A stretch of 29,600 nucleotides of DNA from positions 1 through 29,600 of the IMG/VR virus record IMGVR_UViG_3300033571_006238, one strand, 5' to 3'. Positions 23,257-29,600 of this stretch are shown one piece after another (positions within the stretch are counted from its first letter, which is position 1; each line of letters starts with the position of its first letter). The notes beneath the pieces are model-generated. The model made no database searches. It saw nothing but the letters and a program-made list of their open reading frames with translations, and was not told the origin of the DNA. The translations under genes and the position numbers were made by a program. This DNA comes from a virus.

Positions 23257-24509
23257 TATACAATACCTCTACCGACTGTGCTTGACACGCAATCTAACGT
23301 TGTTGTGGCTAGACCACCCTCTACGATATGATGAAACATGTGTAAAATCATATATCGACCAGAACCATAATTTAATTCAAAGCCTGGTCTTGTTTCTTTA
23401 TTATATAGATTGACATCAATGGTCTTACCAGCATGTAAAACTGGATTGAATGGCACTGTCATGCGTAGTGCTATCTTATCTTGTGCGAGTAGAGACATGC
23501 GAGCCTGACGAAACTGTAGAAAGTCTTTTGCATAGTCTGGGCACATATCTTGCTGCTGATAGGTGTTCTGATTAGAAATGGCCATCTTCATGACACCAGA
23601 GCCAATACCACAACCAAATAAATTAAAGTCTTGATTGAACAGACTAAATGATTTATTGATAGGGTCGAACAGAATAAGTGAATTAATATTATTACCGTTC
23701 TCGTCAATACCATTCAGAATATCGGTCAGCAAGTCAAAATCACAAGGGAATCTATAGGTCAGTATTGAGCATGGGTCACCAAACGTATTGCTGACCTCAT
23801 TAAAAGCATATTTCATAACCGGTTGCTGGCGAGACAGCGATCTCAGAGAACGGAAATGGTGAGTTGGTTCTGTACTGAAACCATCACCATAGGTCATGTA
23901 GTGAATGAAAGATGGGTCTGTACCCTCTGCTACAGCATAATTGGCCTGCTGAGAAACGACCTGAAATGGGTGAATATTCTCTGCGATATAATCTCTTGGG
24001 TACATCGACATTTCAATTTGTCTGGCTGTAGAACCGACACATAGACCAAGAACATAGTCGACCACCTCAGAAGGTGTAGCACATTTCCATGAGCGGCTGA
24101 CCAGTGTCTTTGGGTCATTCAGCTGGCTCTGATCACAGGCTCTTAGAGTAAATCTCTCGGTATTATTATTAATTCTGTGGCGACTATCCAGACGATATAC
24201 TTTCTGTAGTACGTTCATAGTCGTTGGTAAACCTAGGTTTCTCAGAGCATTAATACCTGGTTTTTCTAAGGTGATCAGAACGTCTGCATTTTTGAAATTA
24301 TCGAACCATTTGACTGGCACACTATGCAAATAGCTGTCGAATGTTATTGAAGTCTGTAGTCCAGGCGTGAGTAGACTTTCACCAAGATATACCTCTTTTG
24401 GTGTCACTTCTACCAAGTCTTTCTGTGGCACACCATCAAAAGAGATGGTCATACCAACAGAGGCTAGGTCTTCTATTCCTTGTAAGGCATCGCTATAATC
24501 TGCTGTCAT
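23256..24509 (-). CDS. Baseplate hub ring protein, gp27/VgrG-like (417 aa)
   Basis: The segments KEVYLGESLLTPGLQTSITF, WFDNFKNADVLITLEKPG, NNNTERFTLRACDQSQLNDP and SWKCATPSEVVDYVLGLCVG fit the hub barrel domains of gp27 and VgrG proteins. The 'HPFQVVSQQANYAVAEG..PSFIHYMT' region corresponds to the part that often precedes the second barrel. The end (LHAGKTIDVNLYNKET, GSGRYMILHMFHHIVEGG, TTTLDCVSS) is also typical of hub proteins. T4 gp27 has 391 residues. It is followed immediately by the OB-fold gp5 gene, as expected for the hub-spike complex. The gp27 name is by fold logic and order, not close sequence identity. Confidence 0.77.
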   Translation of the reverse strand: MTADYSDALQGIEDLASVGMTISFDGVPQKDLVEVTPKEVYLGESLLTPGLQTSITFDSYLHSVPVKWFDNFKNADVLITLEKPGINALRNLGLPTTMNVLQKVYRLDSRHRINNNTERFTLRACDQSQLNDPKTLVSRSWKCATPSEVVDYVLGLCVGSTARQIEMSMYPRDYIAENIHPFQVVSQQANYAVAEGTDPSFIHYMTYGDGFSTEPTHHFRSLRSLSRQQPVMKYAFNEVSNTFGDPCSILTYRFPCDFDLLTDILNGIDENGNNINSLILFDPINKSFSLFNQDFNLFGCGIGSGVMKMAISNQNTYQQQDMCPDYAKDFLQFRQARMSLLAQDKIALRMTVPFNPVLHAGKTIDVNLYNKETRPGFELNYGSGRYMILHMFHHIVEGGLATTTLDCVSSTVGRGIV

Positions 24510-24515
24510 GATTTT

Positions 24516-25265
24516 TTAGTTGGTCAACTTTCTGATATAATTATTGGCATTGACTATGACCTTAAATTCATTCATAATCTGTGTATAATATTCTGGCTTG
24601 ATTATTTTAATTGTTCTCTTAGCCTCGTTCTGCTCAAGCTCATAGTCATATATGGTCTGATAAGTTTTATAAATTTTCTCGTTAATTGTGACACCAGAGA
24701 CCGTATAGCTATTTGTATTTGCATTAGCCTGAGGTGAAAGATTTGAACTGAGGTAATAATCGTATGGTACGTCAGGTAACGTAATGGTTTCTTTGTCATA
24801 GTTTATTTGATATCGCCATTCGGTTGTCTTGCCTGTCAGCGTATCTGTGCGTTCAATGACCTTTTCATATTTGTATATATTGTTAGCGGCTGCATTTGCT
24901 CTCTGAGACCAGTTGATGACCTGTATGTCAGTCAGAGTATTACCACCAGCGGCTGTGCGATACTTATTTGCAATATAGTTATTAAAATCGGCATAGTTCA
25001 GAGGCCAGTCATATGCACCATCAATAATACCATTTGCGAGCATAATGATCCAGTGTGCTTCTGAAGTACCATAGACACGGTCAGCCAGTCTCTCTGGTGT
25101 TTCACCGTCTTGAATATCGTAGATATAATATGATGAGATATTTTCCAGCGTTTCTTTTATGATACCAATACGCATAAAGATATTCGTGGGTGTCTGATAG
25201 GTGGTATATTCACCTTTATTAATATCATAAGGTATTTTTGGAAATAAATCAAAAAATCTAGACAT
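24516..25265 (-). CDS. gp53: Baseplate wedge subunit gp53
   Basis: The start SRFFDLFPKIPYDI and the segment YYIYDIQDGETPERLADRVY (residues 46-65), then GTSEAHWIIMLANGIIDGAY and DWPLN, match gp53. The region contains a LysM-like fold in known baseplate wedges. The protein is 249 residues against 196 in T4; the extra length is in the C-terminal half, which has VINWSQRANAAANNIYKYEK and ends KIIKPEYYTQIMNEFKVIVN. The T4 protein joins wedges to the hub periphery. The gene starts directly after the gp48 stop (TAAATG) with AAGGA upstream. Confidence 0.9.
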   Translation of the reverse strand: MSRFFDLFPKIPYDINKGEYTTYQTPTNIFMRIGIIKETLENISSYYIYDIQDGETPERLADRVYGTSEAHWIIMLANGIIDGAYDWPLNYADFNNYIANKYRTAAGGNTLTDIQVINWSQRANAAANNIYKYEKVIERTDTLTGKTTEWRYQINYDKETITLPDVPYDYYLSSNLSPQANANTNSYTVSGVTINEKIYKTYQTIYDYELEQNEAKRTIKIIKPEYYTQIMNEFKVIVNANNYIRKLTN

Positions 25266-26459
25266 TTAGAATCCTTGTGCAACTCTTTCTTTATGCAGTA
25301 TCTCAAGCTCACGGAAAGCTAGGCTTAGTCTGACCTGCACCGGATATCCATTTGTGAAGGTTGAGTAGATACCAGAAGGTGCATAATCGACTTCGATCTG
25401 TTCGATAGCACAGGTATTAATTCTAGGTATCTTTGTATTTTCTTTACCCTTGTGATAAAACGTAATATCAAATTCTGCTGGTGGTATGAAGAGTGGTATG
25501 ATACCGGCACCTGTATTTGTACCTGGTATTGGACCATTACCACTGATTTCTGGTGCTGCATGATAGCGGAGTGTGTCGATAATATTCTTGACTGTCTCAC
25601 TCTCTTTTTGATTTTTTGGTGCCATCAGAAGCTCCATACGGAACGCTCTCTGTGGTGTATGTGAGAACATGACTTCGATCTTAGGGTTAATTGGATAACC
25701 AGCAAGAGAGGCTAGCTTACGAATGCTCTCACCACCAACACCCAATAGAGTAGGTAAACCACCTTGTGTAGCACGGTCTAATCTTTGTGTCAACGCACCG
25801 GCTATAGCCTTACCTATTGCGCTAACACCCAATTTCAAGGCCTGTGCGCCTAGGGCTGTCATTGAGATTTCTTCATATACGTTGGTGTGTGTATAGACCA
25901 TAGGTACAGGCATGAAGAGTGCGATAGATTCTTTAATTCTTCTTGTACCTCTAGGAATATTAAATGAGGCAAAATTGGTAATACCTTGCAGAGCTTGATA
26001 TCCGCTAGGCACACCATTAGGAAATTTAAGCTGGTCGACCTTCGAGTATTCACCCTCTAATGTCTGGTAATTTGCTGGACCGAAAAGACTGGGACCGAAG
26101 CCTGCGTTTGTTCTAGCCTTACCTTCAGAGTTAACAGGCACATTGATGTTGATCACCATATAGTGTGCGCTCTCTTCGGAGCCAAGGTTGTCTGGAAATA
26201 CTCTGTAATTGTAATCGTACTTATTATCAAAGCCAAGATACTTATTAAATCTATCGACAGCCTGTGAATTTGAATTGGGGTTGAGATAACCAGAACGAGC
26301 AGAATTACTCATTCTTCTCTGTAGTACGGACGCAGGTGAGTCTGATAATTCAAATTCTGGTGTTACGCGGTCGCGAACCACACCTGGTGTTGATCTTGTC
26401 TGATTGGCAAATAATTCGACTGTTTCTGTGCCAGCTGACGTAGATTCATTTATTGGCAT
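25266..26459 (-). CDS. gp48: Baseplate tail-tube cap gp48
   Basis: Recognisable segments are FNIPRGTRRIKESIALFMPV, PMVYTHTNVYEEISMTALG, NPKIEVMFSHTPQRAFRMEL, APKNQKESETVKNIIDTLRY and IEQIEVDYAPSGIYSTFTNG, followed by a C-terminal YPVQVRLSLAFRELE strand. This is the pattern of T4 gp48 (364 residues; here 397), which sits on the hub and starts tube assembly with gp54. The C-terminal half resembles the tail-tube fold. It is the first gene of the long minus-strand operon and has an exact TATAAATA 27 nt upstream and a GGAT ribosome-binding site. Confidence 0.87.
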   Translation of the reverse strand: MPINESTSAGTETVELFANQTRSTPGVVRDRVTPEFELSDSPASVLQRRMSNSARSGYLNPNSNSQAVDRFNKYLGFDNKYDYNYRVFPDNLGSEESAHYMVININVPVNSEGKARTNAGFGPSLFGPANYQTLEGEYSKVDQLKFPNGVPSGYQALQGITNFASFNIPRGTRRIKESIALFMPVPMVYTHTNVYEEISMTALGAQALKLGVSAIGKAIAGALTQRLDRATQGGLPTLLGVGGESIRKLASLAGYPINPKIEVMFSHTPQRAFRMELLMAPKNQKESETVKNIIDTLRYHAAPEISGNGPIPGTNTGAGIIPLFIPPAEFDITFYHKGKENTKIPRINTCAIEQIEVDYAPSGIYSTFTNGYPVQVRLSLAFRELEILHKERVAQGF

Positions 26460-26486
26460 TTATTTTATCCTGGTTGGTTGCATACA

Positions 26487-26494
26487 TATTTATA
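26487..26494 (-). promoter_or_regulatory. Putative late promoter TATAAATA for the gp48 operon
   Basis: An exact minus-strand TATAAATA lies in the 34-bp divergent gap between gp48 and gp4, 27 nt before the gp48 ATG. It leaves a leader of about 20 nt with GGAT. It also touches the first base of the gp4 start codon on the other strand. Confidence 0.65.
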
Positions 26495-26931
26495 TGGCAT
26501 ACAAAGGACGATTTTCCCCAAAGAACCCAAAGAAATATGATGGTGATCCTACTGGTATCATCTATCGCTCTCTGTGGGAACTAAGGGTAATGAAATATTT
26601 AGATGAAAACGCAAACGTTCTTGAATGGCGTTCGGAAGAGATTGCCATACCATACGTCTCGCCTGTAGATGGTCGATACCATCGGTATTTCCCAGACTTT
26701 ATTGTGAAGGTTCGTAGGCCAGATGGTAGCACCAGGACGATGATGCTGGAGGTCAAACCAAAGAACCAGACCAAAGAGCCAGAGAAAAAGAAAAAGATCA
26801 CCAGAGCCTATATAAACGAAGTCACCACATGGGGTGTCAATCAGGCTAAATGGGCAGCAGCCCAAGACTATTGTGAAGATCGTGGTTGGGAGTTCAGGCT
26901 TATCACCGAAGATCATTTAGGAATCAAATAA
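26494..26931 (+). CDS. gp4: Head completion nuclease gp4 (TnsA-N-like)
   Basis: The protein of 145 residues is close to T4 gp4 (150). It begins MAYKGRFSPKNPKKYDGDPT and contains IIYRSLWELRVMKYLDEN, YHRYFPDFIVKVRRPDG and MMLEVKPKNQTKEPEKKK. Glu29, Asp68, Glu86 and Lys88 fit a PD-(D/E)xK nuclease of the TnsA N-terminal family. T4 gp4 acts at the head after packaging so that tails can join. I chose ATG 26494 because the family starts with (M)AYKG; an in-frame ATG at 26404 would add 30 residues read antisense through gp48. No clear Shine-Dalgarno is present. Confidence 0.9.
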   Translation: MAYKGRFSPKNPKKYDGDPTGIIYRSLWELRVMKYLDENANVLEWRSEEIAIPYVSPVDGRYHRYFPDFIVKVRRPDGSTRTMMLEVKPKNQTKEPEKKKKITRAYINEVTTWGVNQAKWAAAQDYCEDRGWEFRLITEDHLGIK

Positions 26932-26934
26932 ATA
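26927..26934 (+). promoter_or_regulatory. AATAAATA motif 5 nt before the next plus-strand start
   Basis: AATAAATA overlaps the gp4 stop (TAA) and is separated by CTGGA from ATG 26940. As a late -10 element it would start transcription at or next to the start codon. The same 5-nt spacing is seen before gp25. Confidence 0.3.
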
Positions 26935-26939
26935 CTGGA

Positions 26940-27437
26940 ATGGCAGACAAACAACAAGAAGCAACAGACTGGTTCATAGGTAAGGCTCGCTCTGCGGCTG
27001 GTTACCGAAAGAACATCATACGAAACGACCAGCGTGGTAGAGATGCTACGGTCATAGGTCGTATGTATTTCTTTGTATATGATCCAAAGTATAAAGACAC
27101 TCTGCCCATGTATGATAGATTTCCTTTGGTCTTTCCTATAGAACCATATGGTAATGGTTTTCTTGGTCTGAACCTGCACTATCTAAGCCCAGGTGAGAGG
27201 GCTGCACTCTTGACTAAGCTCAAAGAGTTTAGTAGCAGTTCGAGGTTGACACCGACTAGCAGACTCAGACTTTCATATGATCTGCTTCAGGGTACAAAGA
27301 AATTGGCCTCTCTGTCAAGACCGTGTATAAAGAGATATCTGTTCTCACATGTTCGTAGCAAGTTTATTGAGATGACACCAGACGAATGGGAAAAGGCCAT
27401 TAATCTACCTGTCGCTCAATTTGAAGTAAACCCATAA
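26940..27437 (+). CDS. Conserved T4-like protein of the gp4-gp26 cluster, unassigned (165 aa)
   Basis: I recognise the pattern MYFFVYDPKYKDTLPMYDRF, PLVFPIEPYGNGFLGLNLHY, LSPGERAALLTKL and the later CIKRYLFSHVRSKFIEMTPD plus EWEKAINLPVAQFE as a conserved protein of T4-like marine phages, without a firm function. The N-terminus is basic (GKARSAAGYRKNIIRN), possibly for binding nucleic acid or an acidic partner. No transmembrane segment is visible. It is 8 nt after gp4 and before a tail-tube-fold gene, so a role in head-tail joining or hub assembly is plausible. GGA directly abuts the ATG, so the start lacks a normal ribosome-binding site. Confidence 0.78.
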   Translation: MADKQQEATDWFIGKARSAAGYRKNIIRNDQRGRDATVIGRMYFFVYDPKYKDTLPMYDRFPLVFPIEPYGNGFLGLNLHYLSPGERAALLTKLKEFSSSSRLTPTSRLRLSYDLLQGTKKLASLSRPCIKRYLFSHVRSKFIEMTPDEWEKAINLPVAQFEVNP

Positions 27438-27447
27438 AGGCAAATAA

Positions 27448-28098
27448 ATGGCATTACCAACAGGGCAAAACGCACCTCGCGCATTAGATTTAGAAACCTT
27501 CAAGGCGGTATCAGATGACTTTGGTTCTCTAGCCAAATCGTGTCGTTATGTGGTCAGAATATTACCGACTGGTCAGAACAACCCTTTGACAAGTTACTAT
27601 GGTCTATTTCAAGACCTCATATATCTTTGTGAAGTTGCAGAGTTTCCTGGTAGAGGTTTCGAGAGTATCGACCTCCGCTACTATGGTCCAAACTTCAAGA
27701 TGCCTTTCAAAACAACCTATGAAGACATCACTCTTACCTTTCTTTGTAGATCGGCCAGTCTTGAACGTCAGTTGTTCGATGACTGGATGGACGTGATTAA
27801 CCCTGTCAATAATTTTGATTTTAATTATCGCGACGATTATGCCTGTGATATTGAGATATTTCAATATAGCGAATATGATAGCTTTGGATACGGATCATCT
27901 GATCCTGTCTATAGCTTCACACTAAAAGACGCATGGCCTGTTCTGGTCAACCCACAGCCTGTGACATGGGCTGATGACCAGTTTCTACGCCTCGGCGTAA
28001 CCTTCACTTATACAAAATGGTTGAGACCAGGTCTTGACCCAACACCTTCAATGGATGCAAACGGTTCTTATACATTTATCAGCACCGATATTTTCTAA
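27448..28098 (+). CDS. Tail-tube-fold protein, gp54 tube initiator or gp19 tube (216 aa)
   Basis: After a polar start (PTGQNAPRALDLETFKAVSD), the tube fold is recognisable: SCRYVVRILPTGQ, LCEVAEFPGRGFESIDLRYY, KMPFKTTYEDITLTFLCRSA, DDWMDVINPVNNFDFNYRDD, CDIEIFQYSEYDS, LKDAWPVLVNPQPVTWADDQ and FLRLGVTFTYTKW. This matches the gp19/gp54 family. T4 gp19 has 163 residues and gp54 has 320, so length does not decide. The major tube gene usually lies beside gp18 sheath, which is absent here, while baseplate hub genes follow, so gp54-like initiator is my preference. An AAGG ribosome-binding site precedes the ATG. Confidence 0.8.
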   Translation: MALPTGQNAPRALDLETFKAVSDDFGSLAKSCRYVVRILPTGQNNPLTSYYGLFQDLIYLCEVAEFPGRGFESIDLRYYGPNFKMPFKTTYEDITLTFLCRSASLERQLFDDWMDVINPVNNFDFNYRDDYACDIEIFQYSEYDSFGYGSSDPVYSFTLKDAWPVLVNPQPVTWADDQFLRLGVTFTYTKWLRPGLDPTPSMDANGSYTFISTDIF

Positions 28099-28115
28099 TA
28101 TTATGAGAGGTTATT

Positions 28116-28841
28116 ATGGCTTTACCGAAGATAGACTTACCTATCTATGACTTGAAAATTCCTTCTACTGGGCAAGAGATCAAAGTTCGCCCGTTCAAGG
28201 TCAAAGAAGAGAAGATGCTGCTTATTGCGGCCGAATCAAACGATGTAAACGATATCGTCAACACGACCAAACAGGTTATCAATAATTGTATATTGACTGA
28301 AGGTGTTGATGTAGAGAAGTTGCCATTCTTTGATGTTGATTTTCTTTTCATCGCACTCAGAGCGAAGTCTGTGGGTGAATCAATAGCATTAGAGTTTACT
28401 TGCAATGCTGTTATTGATGATAAGAAATGTGGTCATGTCTATGATGGTGAGCTAGACCTCACTAATTGTAGAGTGGTCAAACAAGAAGGTATAGAATCGA
28501 ACATAAACCTTGGTGGTGGTATGTTTGTGAAGATGAAGTATCCGAACTATTCTATCATGAAGATCATTGAAGTTGGTGAAGATGTTTTTGATAGAAAGAT
28601 TAAGATCATCGCATCTTGTATTGAGATGATACAGAAGGGTGATGATATCTATACCCTTAAAGATGTGACGAAGAAAGAGATAGTAGAGTTTATTGAGAAT
28701 CTGTCAGAAAACCAGTATTCAAAACTTGAGATGTTTATAGATAACTTTCCTTATTTTGTGGTCGATATCGACACAGAATGCCCAAAGTGCAAGACTAAGC
28801 ACAGGAAGGAGTACCGAGATTTCTCAAGTTTTTTTCAATGA
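28116..28841 (+). CDS. gp26: Baseplate hub assembly protein gp26
   Basis: The pattern PKIDLPIYDLKIPSTGQEIK, VRPFKVKEEKMLLIAAES, QVINNCI and LPFFDVDFLFIALRAKSVGE is that of the T4 gp26 / T4_baseplate family (T4: 208 residues; here 241). Cys96, Cys105, Cys222 and Cys225 (CPKC) could form a zinc site bringing the two halves together. T4 gp26 is needed for hub assembly. GAGAGG precedes the ATG. The gene ends AGT TTT TTT CAA TGA, and its stop overlaps the ATG of the next gene by 4 nt. The seven-T run is exactly phased for a -1 frameshift into the gp51-like frame. Confidence 0.88.
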   Translation: MALPKIDLPIYDLKIPSTGQEIKVRPFKVKEEKMLLIAAESNDVNDIVNTTKQVINNCILTEGVDVEKLPFFDVDFLFIALRAKSVGESIALEFTCNAVIDDKKCGHVYDGELDLTNCRVVKQEGIESNINLGGGMFVKMKYPNYSIMKIIEVGEDVFDRKIKIIASCIEMIQKGDDIYTLKDVTKKEIVEFIENLSENQYSKLEMFIDNFPYFVVDIDTECPKCKTKHRKEYRDFSSFFQ

Positions 28842-28862
28842 TGTTTAGCTATGACAGGCTGA
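28829..28862 (+). other. Candidate -1 frameshift site T TTT TTT with short hairpin
   Basis: The heptamer at 28829-28835 reads T TTT TTT in the gp26 frame. Slipping back one base gives Ser then the Met-Met of the gp51-like frame, for a fusion of about 306 residues. A 5-bp stem (TTAGC at 28845-28849 with GCTGA at 28858-28862, one G-U pair) begins 9 nt downstream. The stem is weak. Confidence 0.4.
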
Positions 28863-29035
28863 CAAATTTCTTTAAGACTAATTTTGCCATGATGCAGCAT
28901 CACAAATATAGCTTAAATGAGCTAGAAGAAATGATGCCTTGGGAGAGATTTATATACCTTGATATGCTAAAAGAACATATCAAGAAAGTAGATGAACAGC
29001 GCCGTGATCAGATGGCCTCAGCAAGAAGAAAATAA
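28838..29035 (+). CDS. Small hub-assembly protein, gp51/GpE-like (65 aa)
   Basis: The core NFAMMQHHKYSLNELEEMMP, then WERFIYLDMLKEHIKKVDEQ, is a helical pattern found right after gp26 in T4-like phages and resembles the small second product of tail assembly chaperone pairs (P2 GpE family: a short 'SL.EL..W' helix). T4 gp51, which helps hub assembly, has 249 residues, so if this is gp51 it is a much shorter version. The ATG at 28838 lies inside the gp26 stop (ATGATG); a second ATG follows at 28841. It may be made by re-initiation, by a -1 frameshift as a gp26 fusion, or both. It is highly charged, with no membrane segment. Confidence 0.75.
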   Translation: MMFSYDRLTNFFKTNFAMMQHHKYSLNELEEMMPWERFIYLDMLKEHIKKVDEQRRDQMASARRK

Positions 29036-29600
29036 ATGGCAAGAACCAAAGATAATAGATTTCAAAATCTAACCATTGACTATAGAAAATTGATGGACCT
29101 CAACGTCTCAAGACGATTTGAGCTTCTTGACTCAACTGAGGGTAGAAGACTTCTTTCTAGCTTCACGCCCGTAGAACTGGCCAATGCTTTCCCCTATACA
29201 CCAGGTACAGACAATCGTAGAAAATTAGAAAGTCTGACAACAGGCACATGGCAAAATAAACAACCAGGTGACAAGAGTGATGTCAGTGTAGGAACAAAGA
29301 GAGACCTTGGCGGTGGTGGATCAAACCCTGCTGTACAGCAAAAAATAGCCTCACTCACATCAGAACAAAAGGCCGCATACGAAGAACTTAAGAAGGGTAC
29401 CATATCTGTAGATGACCCTCGCGTAGCCTTTCTCAAAGACATATCGGTTGATGATCTGAAGAGAGCTGGTATTGAAAAGGTCACAGGTGAGGGTGGTAAA
29501 GAAAGCTATAGAATGACAGCAATCGAACCAACTCAAACTGATATTGATGTTGCTAGAAAGAATTTGATAACAGGACGAAGCAACAAAGAAATCATTCAGA
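29036..29600 (+). CDS. Start of a large hub/tail protein, C-terminus cut by window edge
   Basis: The ATG directly follows the TAA of the gp51-like gene (AAAATAAATGGC) and the frame is open to the edge (188 codons). Near the N-terminus are LMDLNVSRRFELLDSTEGRR and LLSSFTPVELANAFPYTPGT. The 'TPEG..LL..FTP..LA..FP' pattern is familiar from large hub or tail proteins in T4-like marine phages, some of which carry a lytic domain further on. A flexible polar stretch follows, then charged helical sequence. By comparison with other tailed phages, the gene after tail assembly chaperones is often the tape measure, so that role is possible. Function cannot be settled from this fragment. Confidence 0.72.
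   Translation, partial: MARTKDNRFQNLTIDYRKLMDLNVSRRFELLDSTEGRRLLSSFTPVELANAFPYTPGTDNRRKLESLTTGTWQNKQPGDKSDVSVGTKRDLGGGGSNPAVQQKIASLTSEQKAAYEELKKGTISVDDPRVAFLKDISVDDLKRAGIEKVTGEGGKESYRMTAIEPTQTDIDVARKNLITGRSNKEIIQ

Noticed and set aside
26404-26493. In-frame 30-codon upstream extension of gp4
   Set aside because: It would be read antisense through the gp48 start, is hydrophobic and not gp4-like, and the family begins at MAYKG.
1-29600. tRNA genes, transcription terminators or an integration site
   Set aside because: No cloverleaf, no stem followed by a T-run between genes, and no flanking direct repeats were seen. Genes are nearly gapless, and the two operons diverge, so no shared terminator is expected.

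Overview
The window is part of the genome of a tailed bacteriophage with a contractile, T4-type tail. It is a nearly gap-free block of baseplate, tail-hub and tail-fibre genes. Recognisable T4 homologues are gp4, gp5, gp6, gp8, gp25, gp26, gp48 and gp53, with weaker calls for gp7, gp27, gp51 and gp19/gp54. The small fibre-associated proteins, the giant DUF4815-type protein, the absence of lysozyme in gp5 and the NATAAATA late-promoter-like motifs resemble marine T4-like phages such as cyanophages and pelagiphages more than coliphage T4. The host cannot be told from the sequence. No tRNA, rRNA, CRISPR array or insertion sequence was seen.

Layout. From 26459 down to 1 everything is on the minus strand. 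In transcription order: gp48 tube cap, gp53, gp27-like hub, gp5 OB-fold hub, a separate beta-helical spike, gp25, gp6, a gp7-like wedge protein with a C-terminal propeller-like repeat, gp8, and a 1972-residue DUF4815-type protein. The adhesion section follows: a hexapeptide-repeat protein, a short coiled-coil protein, a fibre connector with AFDKAN repeats, a 649-residue fibre with its chaperone, a cupin, a second 560-residue fibre with its chaperone, three small proteins, and a fibre gene cut by the left edge. From 26494 to 29600 genes are on the plus strand: gp4 head-completion nuclease, an unassigned conserved protein, a tail-tube-fold protein (gp54/gp19 type), gp26, a gp51-like small protein and the start of a further hub or tail gene. 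No gap exceeds about 35 bases.

How it works together. The wedge proteins (gp53, gp25, gp6, gp7-like, gp8, probably the DUF4815 protein) would build the six baseplate arms. gp27-like, gp5 and the spike form the central hub and needle, gp26 and gp51-like help assemble it, and gp48 with the tube-fold protein start the tail tube. The fibre proteins with collar domains and Asp-box repeats probably recognise the host surface.

Most notable signals: a perfectly phased T TTT TTT slippery heptamer joining gp26 to the gp51-like gene; two paralogous adhesin-plus-chaperone cassettes with sialidase-type Asp boxes flanking a cupin; a GSGY/glycine-rich beta module shared by three consecutive wedge proteins; a five-fold propeller-like repeat on the gp7-like protein; and ATAAATA motifs exactly 5 nt before two start codons.
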